Assembly: GCF_032854445.1 (NCBI RefSeq)
Contig: NW_027018258.1
Location: 1 to 50,606, forward strand
Source: Liolophura sinensis
Lineage: Eukaryota > Mollusca > Polyplacophora > Chitonida > Chitonidae
Direction of reading: 5' to 3'
Length of the DNA: 50,606 nucleotides
Part shown: positions 37,157 to 47,865 of the stretch, one piece after another
Numbering within the stretch: position 1 is the first letter of the stretch
How the letters are laid out: each line of letters begins with the position of its first letter
The notes under the pieces: generated by a model
What the model was told of the DNA's origin: nothing
Database searches by the model: none
What the model saw: the letters and a program-made list of their open reading frames with translations, nothing else
Translations under genes and position numbers: made by a program

Positions 37157-39999
37157 TAGAAGTAAGACATTTGCTGGGTGAGTTAAATGGGCTTGGCCCA
37201 AAGATTTGACGTCGTCTGGGCTACCGAAGGGCACATAACTTATAATGAAAAGTTGAATATAGTAATGACCAGTCGCGATTGTACATAGTTAATGCAGCCG
37301 ATTTCAATAAGCGAAAAGACCAGGCAAAAATCCAAAAGTGGAAAAACTGTTCCAATGCTGCTGGTAAGAGGCTAATCCGACGTATTTTGTGACGAGAAAT
37401 CGAATGGTGCAAACCGCGTTGCTCTCCGACCAATACTTTTGGCTGTAGCCACAAATGAATAATCAATGATGTCAAGATCACGTGCCCAGCAACGGCTCTT
37501 ACTCCATGGAAACCAAAGAAATTTGCAATTTTTCAACAGATGGAGATGCCTGGCCCTATTGCGCATCCTTTGGTACCTTATTGATGTGGGTCAGTGTTCA
37601 ATTGTACTTTTTACAGCGGATTGTATCAAGTACCTTTTGTTTTTTTTATATACAAATGGTGTGGTTTTTCTACATGTAGATAAAGACATTGAGTTTGTCT
37701 TCGACTTAGAAGTAAGACATTTGTTGGGTGAGTTAAATGGGCTTGGCCCAAAGATTTGACGTCGTCTGGGCTACCGAAGGGCACATAACTTATAATGAAA
37801 TGTTGAATATAGTAATGACCAGTCGCGATTGTACATAGTTAATGTAGCCGATTTCAATTAGCAAAAAGACCAGGCAAAAATCCAAAAGTGGAAAAACTGT
37901 TCCAATGCTGCTGGTAAGAGGCTAATCCGACGTATTTTGTGACGAGAAATCGAATGGTGCAAACCGCGTTGCTCTCCGACCAATACTTTTGGCTGTAGCC
38001 ACAAATGAATAATCAATGATGTCAAGATCACGTGCCCAGCAACGGCTCTTACTCCATGGAAACCAAGGAAATTTGCAATTTTTCAACAGCTGGAGATGCC
38101 TGGCCCAATTGCGCATCCTTTGGCACCTTATTGATGTGGGTCAGTGTTCAATTGTACTTTTTACAGCGGATTGTATCAAGTACCTTGTGGTTTTTTTATA
38201 TACAAATGGTGTGGTTTTTCTACATGTAGATAAAGACATTGAGTTTGTCTTCGACTTAGAAGTAAGACATTTGCTGGGTGAGATAAATGGGCTTGGCCCA
38301 AAGATTTGACGTCGTCTGGGCTACCGAAGGGCACATAACTTATAATAAAAAGTTAAATATAGTTATGACCAGTCGCGATTGTACTTAGGTAATGTAGCCG
38401 ATTTCAATTCGCAAAAAACAAGGCAAAAATCCAAAAGTAGAAAAACTGTTCCAATGCTGCTGGTAAGAGGCTAATCCGACGTATTTTGTGACGAGAAATC
38501 GAATGGTGCAAACCGCGTTGCTCTCCGACCAATACTTTTGGCTGTAGCCACAAATGAATAATCAATGATGTCAAGATCACGTGCCCAGCAACGGCTCTTA
38601 CTCCATGGAAACCAAGGAAATTTGCAATTTTTCAACAGCTGGAGATGCCTGGCCCAATTGCGCATCCTTTGGCACCTTATTGATGTGGGTCAGTGTTCAA
38701 TTGTACTTTTTACAGCGGATTGTATCAAGTACCTTTTGTTTTTTTTATATACAAATGGTGTGGTTTTTCTACATGTAGATAAAGACATTGAGTTTGTCTT
38801 CGACTTAGAAGTAAGACATTTGTTGGGTGAGTTAAATGGGCTTGGCCCAAAGATTTGACGTCGTCTGGGCTACCGAAGGGCACATAACTTATAATGAAAT
38901 GTTGAATATAGTAATGACCAGTCTCGATTGTACATAGTTAATGTAGCCGATTTCAATTCGCAAAAAGACCAGGCAAAAATCCAAAAGTGGAAAAACTGTT
39001 CCAATGCTGCTGGTAAGAGGCTAATCCGACGTATTTTGTGACGAGAAATCGAATGGTGCAAACCGCGCTGCTCTCCGACCAATACTTTTGGCTGTAGCCA
39101 CAAATGAATAATCAATGATGTCAAGATCACGTGCCCAGCAACGGCTCTTACTCCATGGAAACCAAGGAAATTTGCAATTTTTCAACAGCTGGAGATGCCT
39201 GGCCCAATTGCGCATCCTTTGGCACCTTATTGATGTGGGTCAGTGTTCAATTGTACTTTTTACAGCGGATTGTATCAAGTACCTTTTGTTTTTTTTATAT
39301 ACAAATGGTGTGGTTTTTCTACATGTAGATAAAGACATTGAGTTTGTCTTCGACTTAGAAGTAAGACATTTGCTGGGTGAGTTAAATGGGCTTGGCCCAA
39401 AGATTTGACGTCGTCTGGGCTACCGAAGGGCACATAACTTATAATGAAAAATTGAATATAGTAATGACCAGTCGCGATTGTACATAGCTAATGTACCCGA
39501 TTTCAATAAGCAAAAAGACCAGGCAAAAATTCAAAAGTAGAAAAACTGTTCCAATGCTGCTGGTAAGAGGCTAATCCGACGTATTTTGTGACGAGAAATC
39601 GAATGGTGCAAACCGCGTTGCTCTCCGACCAATACTTTTGGCTGTAGCCACAAATGAATAATCAATGATGTCAAGATCACGTGCCCAGCAACGGCTCTTA
39701 CTCCATGGAAACCATAGAAATTTGCAATTTTTCAACAGCTGGAGATGCCTGGCCCAATTGCGCATCTTTTGGCACCTTATTTATGTGGGTCAGTGTTCAA
39801 TTGTACTTTTTACAGCGGATTGTGTCAAGTACCTTGTGTTTTTTTTATATACAAATGGTGTGGTTTTTCTACATGTAGATAAAGACATTGAGTTTGTCTT
39901 CGACTTAGAAGTAAGACATTTGCTGGGTGAGTTAAATGGGCTTGGCCCAAAGATTTGACGTCGTCTGGGCTACCGAAGGGCACATAACTTATAATGAAA
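37157..39999 (+). repeat. Five-monomer duplication, right copy (m69-m73)
   Basis: Repeats the left copy through base 39999 (partner 37250). At 40000 it has T where the partner base 37251 has A, and from there the two tails belong to different families: m68 continues GCAGCC with AAGCG, m73 continues GTAGCC, AGC at 440 and CTGTTGCTAAG as in m59. The rare private changes TTATTTATGTGG and ATTCAAAAG are retained in both copies, so the duplication is recent relative to point mutation. Confidence 0.88.
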
Positions 40000-40169
40000 T
40001 GTTGAATATAGTAATGACCAGTCGCGATTGTACATAGTTAATGTAGCCGATTTCAATTAGCAAAAAGACCAGGCAAAAATCCAAAAGTGGAAAAACTGTT
40101 CCAATGCTGTTGCTAAGAGGCTAATCCGACGTATTTTGTGACGAGAAATCGAATGGTGCAAACCGCGTT

Positions 40170-43100
40170 GCTCTCCGACCAATACTTTTGGCTGTAGCCA
40201 CAAATGAATAATCAATGATGTCAAGATCACGTGCCCAGCAACGGCTCTTACTCCATGGAAACCAAGGAAATTTGCAATTTTTCAACAGCTGGAGATGCCT
40301 GGCCCAATTGCGCATCCTTTGGCACCTTATTGATGTGGGTCAGTGTTCAATTGTACTTTTTACAGCGGATTGTATCAAGTACCTTTTGTTTTTTTTATAT
40401 ACAAATGGTGTGGTTTTTCTACATGTAGATAAAGACATTGAGTTTGTCTTCGACTTAGAAGTAAGACATTTGTTGGGTGAGTTAAATGGGCTTGGCCCAA
40501 AGATTTGACGTCGTCTGGGCTACCGAAGGGCACATAACTTATAATGAAATGTTGAATATAGTAATGACCAGTCTCGATTGTACATAGTTAATGTAGCCGA
40601 TTTCAATTCGCAAAAAGACCAGGCAAAAATCCAAAAGTGGAAAAACTGTTCCAATGCTGCTGGTAAGAGGCTAATCCGACGTATTTTGTGACGAGAAATC
40701 GAATGGTGCAAACCGCGTTGCTCTCCGACCAATACTTTTGGCTGTAGCCACAAGTGAATAATCAATGATGTCAAGATCACGTGCCCAGCAACGGCTCTTA
40801 CTCCATGGAAACCAAGGAAATTTGCAATTTTTCAACAGCTGGAGATGCCTGGCCCAATTGCGCATCCTTTGGCACCTTATTGATGTGGGTCAGTGTTCAA
40901 TTGTACTTTTTACAGCGGATTGTATCAAGTACCTTGTGTTTTTTTTATATACAAATGGTGTGGTTTTTCTACATGTAGATAAAGACATTGAGTTTGTCTT
41001 CGACTTAGAAGTAAGACATTTGCTGGGTGAGTTAAATGGGCTTGGCCCAAAGATTTGACGTCGTCTGGGCTACCGAAGGGCACATAACTTATAATGAAAA
41101 GTTGAATATAGTAATGACCAGTCGCGATTGTACATAGTTAATGTAGCCGATTTCAATTCGCAAAAAACAAGGCAAAAATCCAAAAGTAGAAAAACTGTTT
41201 CAATGCTGCTGGTAAGAGGCTAATCCGACGTATTTTGTGACGAGAAATCGAATGGTGCAAACCGCGTTGCTCTCCGACCAATACTTTTGGCTGTAGCCAC
41301 AAATGAATAATCAATGATGTCAAGATAACGTGCCCAGCAACGGCTCTTACTCCATGGAAACCAAGGAAATTTGCAATTTTTCAACAGCTGGAGATGCCTG
41401 GCCCAATTGCGCATCCTTTGGCACCTTATTGATGTGGGTCAGTGTTCAATTGTACTTTTTACAGCGGATTGTATCAAGTACCTTGTGTTTTTTTTATATA
41501 CAAATGGTGTGGTTTTTCTACATGTAGATAAAGACATTGAGTTTGTCTTCGACTTAGAAGTAAGACATTTGCTGGGTGAGTTAAATGGGCTTGGCCCAAA
41601 GATTTGACGTCGTCTGGGCTACCGAAGGGCACATAACTTATAATGAAAAGTTGAATATAGTAATGACCAGTCGCGATTGTACATAGTTAATGTAGCCGAT
41701 TTCAATTCGCAAAAAGACGAGGCAAAAATCCAAAAGTGGAAAAACTGTTCCAATGCTGCTGGTAAGAGGCTAATCCGACGTATTTTGTGACGAGAAATCG
41801 AATGGTGCAAACCGCGTTGCTCTCCGACCAATACTTTTGGCTGTAGCCACAAATGAATAATCAATGATGTCAAGATCACGTGCCCAGCAACGGCTCTTAC
41901 TCCATGGAAACCAAAGAAATTTGCAATTTTTCAACAGCTGGAGATGCCTGGCCCAATTGCGCATCCTTTAGCACCTTATTGATGTGGGTCAGTGTTCAAT
42001 TGTACTTTTTACAGCGGATTGTATCAAGTACCTTGTGATTTTTTTATATACAAATGGTGTGGTTTTTCTACATGTAGATAAAGACATTGAGTTTGTCTTC
42101 GACTTAGAAGTAAGACATTTGCTGGGTGAGTTAAATGGGCTTGGCCCAAAGATTTGACGTCGTCTGGGCTACCGAAGGGCACATAACTTATAATGAAAAG
42201 TTGAATATAGTGATGACCAGTCGCGATTGTACATAGTTAATGCAGCCGATTTCAATAAGCGAAAAGACCAGGCAAAAATCCAAAAGTGGAAAAACTGTTC
42301 CAATGCTGCTGGTAAGAGGCTAATCCGACGTATTTTGTGACGAGAAATCGAATGGTGCAAACCGCGTTGCTCTCCGACCAATACTTTTGGCTGTAGCCAC
42401 AAATGAATAATCAATGATGTCAAGATCACGTGCCCAGCAACGGCTCTTACTCCATGGAAACCAAGGAAATTTGCAATTTTTCAACAGATGGAGATGCCTG
42501 GCCCTATTGCGCATCCTTTGGTACCTTATTGATGTGGGTCAGTGTTCAATTGTACTTTTTACAGCGGATTGTATCAAGTACCTTTTGTTTTTTTTATATA
42601 CAAATGGTGTGGTTTTTCTACATGTAGATAAAGACATTGAGTTTGTCTTCGACTTAGAAGTAAGACATTTGTTGGGTGAGTTAAATGGGCTTGGCCCAAA
42701 GATTTGACGTCGTCTGGGCTACCGAAGGGCACATAACTTATAATGAAATGTTGAATATAGTAATGACCAGTCGCGATTGTACATAGTTAATGTAGCCGAT
42801 TTCAATTAGCAAAAAGACCAGGCAAAAATCCAAAAGTGGAAAAACTGTTCCAATGCTGCTGGTAAGAGGCTAATCCGACGTATTTTGTGACGAGAAATCG
42901 AATGGTGCAAACCGCGTTGCTCTCCGACCAATACTTTTGGCTGTAGCCACAAATGAATAATCAATGATGTCAAGATCACGTGCCCAGCAACGGCTCTTAC
43001 TCCATGGAAACCAAGGAAATTTGCAATTTTTCAACAGCTGGAGATGCCTGGCCCAATTGCGCATCCTTTGGCACCTTATTGATGTGGGTCAGTGTTCAAT

Positions 43101-44017
43101 TGTACTTTTTACAGCGGATTGTATCAAGTACCTTGTGGTTTTTTTATATACAAATGGTGTGGTTTTTCTACATGTAGATAAAGACATTGAGTTTGTCTTC
43201 GACTTAGAAGTAAGACATTTGCTGGGTGAGATAAATGGGCTTGGCCCAAAGATTTGACGTCGTCTGGGCTACCGAAGGGCACATAACTTATAATAAAAAG
43301 TTAAATATAGTTATGACCAGTCGCGATTGTACTTAGGTAATGTAGCCGATTTCAATTCGCAAAAAACAAGGCAAAAATCCAAAAGTAGAAAAACTGTTCC
43401 AATGCTGCTGGTAAGAGGCTAATCCGACGTATTTTGTGACGAGAAATCGAATGGTGCAAACCGCGTTGCTCTCCGACCAATACTTTTGGCTGTAGCCACA
43501 AATGAATAATCAATGATGTCAAGATCACGTGCCCAGCAACGGCTCTTACTCCATGGAAACCAAGGAAATTTGCAATTTTTCAACAGCTGGAGATGCCTGG
43601 CCCAATTGCGCATCCTTTGGCACCTTATTGATGTGGGTCAGTGTTCAATTGTACTTTTTACAGCGGATTGTATCAAGTACCTTTTGTTTTTTTTATATAC
43701 AAATGGTGTGGTTTTTCTACATGTAGATAAAGACATTGAGTTTGTCTTCGACTTAGAAGTAAGACATTTGTTGGGTGAGTTAAATGGGCTTGGCCCAAAG
43801 ATTTGACGTCGTCTGGGCTACCGAAGGGCACATAACTTATAATGAAATGTTGAATATAGTAATGACCAGTCTCGATTGTACATAGTTAATGTAGCCGATT
43901 TCAATTCGCAAAAAGACCAGGCAAAAATCCAAAAGTGGAAAAACTGTTCCAATGCTGCTGGTAAGAGGCTAATCCGACGTATTTTGTGACGAGAAATCGA
44001 ATGGTGCAAACCGCGTT
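40170..44017 (+). repeat. Seven-monomer higher-order unit, copy 2 (m74-m80, 3,848 bases)
   Basis: Same order as copy 1: AGTCTCGAT, AAAAAACAAGG with TTTCAATG, GACGAGG, TTTAGCACC with GTGATTTTTTT, CAGATGG, GTGGT, AGTCTCGAT. m74 ends CACAAGTGAATAATCAATG. m75 is followed by GATAACGTGCCC, a private change that destroys CACGTG. m77 has a private ATAGTGATG. Landmarks are spaced 549 or 550 and recur 3,848 bases later in copy 3. Confidence 0.88.
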
Positions 44018-47000
44018 GCTCTCCGACCAATACTTTTGGCTGTAGCCACAAATGAATAATCAATGATGTCAAGATCACGTGCCCAGCAACGGCTCTTACT
44101 CCATGGAAACCAAGGAAATTTGCAATTTTTCAACAGCTGGAGATGCCTGGCCCAATTGCGCATCCTTTGGCACCTTATTGATGTGGGTCAGTGTTCAATT
44201 GTACTTTTTACAGCGGATTGTATCAAGTACCTTTTGTTTTTTTTATATACAAATGGTGTGGTTTTTCTACATGTAGATAAAGACATTGAGTTTGTCTTCG
44301 ACTTAGAAGTAAGACATTTGTTGGGTGAGTTAAATGGGCTTGGCCCAAAGATTTGACGTCGTCTGGGCTACCGAAGGGCACATAACTTATAATGAAATGT
44401 TGAATATAGTAATGACCAGTCTCGATTGTACATAGTTAATGTAGCCGATTTCAATTCGCAAAAAGACCAGGCAAAAATCCAAAAGTGGAAAAACTGTTCC
44501 AATGCTGCTGGTAAGAGGCTAATCCGACGTATTTTGTGACGAGAAATCGAATGGTGCAAACCGCGTTGCTCTCCGACCAATACTTTTGGCTGTAGCCACA
44601 AGTGAATAATCAATGATGTCAAGATCACGTGCCCAGCAACGGCTCTTACTCCATGGAAACCAAGGAAATTTGCAATTTTTCAACAGCTGGAGATGCCTGG
44701 CCCAATTGCGCATCCTTTGGCACCTTATTGATGTGGGTCAGTGTTCAATTGTACTTTTTACAGCGGATTGTATCAAGTACCTTGTGTTTTTTTTATATAC
44801 AAATGGTGTGGTTTTTCTACATGTAGATAAAGACATTGAGTTTGTCTTCGACTTAGAAGTAAGACATTTGCTGGGTGAGTTAAATGGGCTTGGCCCAAAG
44901 ATTTGACGTCGTCTGGGCTACCGAAGGGCACATAACTTATAATGAAAAGTTGAATATAGTAATGACCAGTCGCGATTGTACATAGTTAATGTAGCCGATT
45001 TCAATTCGCAAAAAACAAGGCAAAAATCCAAAAGTAGAAAAACTGTTTCAATGCTGCTGGTAAGAGGCTAATCCGACGTATTTTGTGACGAGAAATCGAA
45101 TGGTGCAAACCGCGTTGCTCTCCGACCAATACTTTTGGCTGTAGCCACAAATGAATAATCAATGATGTCAAGATCACGTGCCCAGCAACGGCTCTTACTC
45201 CATGGAAACCAAGGAAATTTGCAATTTTTCAACAGCTGGAGATGCCTGGCCCAATTGCGCATCCTTTGGCACCTTATTGATGTGGGTCAGTGTTCAATTG
45301 TACTTTTTACAGCGGATTGTATCAAGTACCTTGTGTTTTTTTTATATACAAATGGTGTGGTTTTTCTACATGTAGATAAAGACATTGAGTTTGTCTTCGA
45401 CTTAGAAGTAAGACATTTGCTGGGTGAGTTAAATGGGCTTGGCCCAAAGATTTGACGTCGTCTGGGCTACCGAAGGGCACATAACTTATAATGAAAAGTT
45501 AAATATAGTAATGACCAGTCGCGATTGTACATAGTTAATGTAGCCGATTTCAATTCGCAAAAAGACGAGGCAAAAATCCAAAAGTGGAAAAACTGTTCCA
45601 ATGCTGCTGGTAAGAGGCTAATCCGACGTATTTTGTGACGAGAAATCGAATGGTGCAAACCGCGTTGCTCTCCGACCAATACTTTTGGCTGTAGCCACAA
45701 ATGAATAATCAATGATGTCAAGATCACGTGCCCAGCAACGGCTCTTACTCCATGGAAACCAAAGAAATTTGCAATTTTTCAACAGCTGGAGATGCCTGGC
45801 CCAATTGCGCATCCTTTAGCACCTTATTGATGTGGGTCAGTGTTCAATTGTACTTTTTACAGCGGATTGTATCAAGTACCTTGTGATTTTTTTATATACA
45901 AATGGTGTGGTTTTTCTACATGTAGATAAAGACATTGAGTTTGTCTTCGACCTAGAAGTAAGACATTTGCTGGGTGAGTTAAATGGGCTTGGCCCAAAGA
46001 TTTGACGTCGTCTGGGCTACCGAAGGGCACATAACTTATAATGAAAAGTTGAATATAGTAATGACCAGTCGCGATTGTACATAGTTAATGCAGCCGATTT
46101 CAATAAGCGAAAAGACCAGGCAAAAATCCAAAAGTGGAAAAACTGTTCCAATGCTGCTGGTAAGAGGCTAATCCGACGTATTTTGTGACGAGAAATCGAA
46201 TGGTGCAAACCGCGTTGCTCTCCGACCAATACTTTTGGCTGTAGCCACAAATGAATAATCAATGATGTCAAGATCACGTGCCCAACAACGGCTCTTACTC
46301 CATGGAAACCAAAGAAATTTGCAATTTTTCAACAGATGGAGATGCCTGGCCCTATTGCGCATCCTTTGGTACCTTATTGATGTGGGTCAGTGTTCAATTG
46401 TACTTTTTACAGCGGATTGTATCAAGTACCTTTTGTTTTTTTTATATACAAATGGTGTGGTTTTTCTACATGTAGATAAAGACATTGAGTTTGTCTTCGA
46501 CTTAGAAGTAAGACATTTGTTGGGTGAGTTAAATGGGCTTGGCCCAAAGATTTGACGTCGTCTGGGCTACCGAAGGGCACATAACTTATAATGAAATGTT
46601 GAATATAGTAATGACCAGTCGCGATTGTACATAGTTAATGTAGCCGATTTCAATTAGCAAAATGACCAGGCAAAAATCCAAAAGTGGAAAAACTGTTCCA
46701 ATGCTGCTGGTAAGAGGCTAATCCGACGTATTTTGTGACGAGAAATCGAATGGTGCAAACCGCGTTGCTCTCCGACCAATACTTTTGGCTGTAGCCACAA
46801 ATGAATAATCAATGATGTCAAGATCACGTGCCCAGCAACGGCTCTTACTCCATGGAAACCAAGGAAATTTGCAATTTTTCAACAGCTGGAGATGCCTGGC
46901 CCAATTGCGCATCCTTTGGCACCTTATTGATGTGGGTCAGTGTTCAATTGTACTTTTTACAGCGGATTGTATCAAGTACCTTGTGGTTTTTTTATATACA

Positions 47001-47865
47001 AATGGTGTGGTTTTTCTACATGTAGATAAAGACATTGAGTTTGTCTTCGACTTAGAAGTAAGACATTTGCTGGGTGAGATAAATGGGCTTGGCCCAAAGA
47101 TTTGACGTCGTCTGGGCTACCGAAGGGCACATAACTTATAATAAAAAGTTAAATATAGTTATGACCAGTCGCGATTGTACTTAGGTAATGTAGCCGATTT
47201 CAATTCGCAAAAAACAAGGCAAAAATCCAAAAGTGGAAAAACTGTTCCAATGCTGCTGGTAAGAGGCTAATCCGACGTATTTTGTGACGAGAAATCGAAT
47301 GGTGCAAACCGCGTTGCTCTCCGACCAATACTTTTGGCTGTAGCCACAAATGAATAATGAATGATGTCAAGATCACGTGCCCAGCAACGGCTCTTACTCC
47401 ATGGAAACCAAGGAAATTTGCAATTTTTCAACAGCTGGAGATGCCTGGCCCAATTGCGCATCCTTTGGCACCTTATTGATGTGGGTCAGTGTTCAATTGT
47501 ACTTTTTACAGCGGATTGTATCAAGTACCTTTTGTTTTTTTTATATACAAATGGTGTGGTTTTTCTACATGTAGATAAAGACATTGAGTTTGTCTTCGAC
47601 TTAGAAGTAAGACATTTGCTGGGTGAGATAAATGGGCTTGGCCCAAAGATTTGACGTCGTCTGGGCTACCGAAGGGCACATAACTTATAATGAAAAGTTG
47701 AATATAGTAATGACCAGTCGCGATTGTACATAGTTAATGTAGCCGATTTCAATTCGCAAAAAGACCAGGCAAAAACCCAAAAGTAGAAAAACTGTTCCAA
47801 TGCTGCTGGTAAGAGGCTAATCCGACGTATTTTGTGACGAGAAATCGAATGGTGCAAACCGCGTT
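44018..47865 (+). repeat. Seven-monomer higher-order unit, copy 3 (m81-m87, 3,848 bases)
   Basis: Directly adjacent to copy 2, with landmarks 44079, 44629, 45178, 45728, 46278, 46828 and 47377 each exactly 3,848 after the partner. The first six members match by class. m81 keeps CACAAGTG, m83 has a private AAGTTAAATATAG, and m85 has CCCAACAACGG. The seventh member (m87) differs from m80: it lacks AGTCTCGAT and has GAGATAAATG and AAAAACCCAAAAGTAG. m86 ends AATAATGAATG. Confidence 0.88.
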
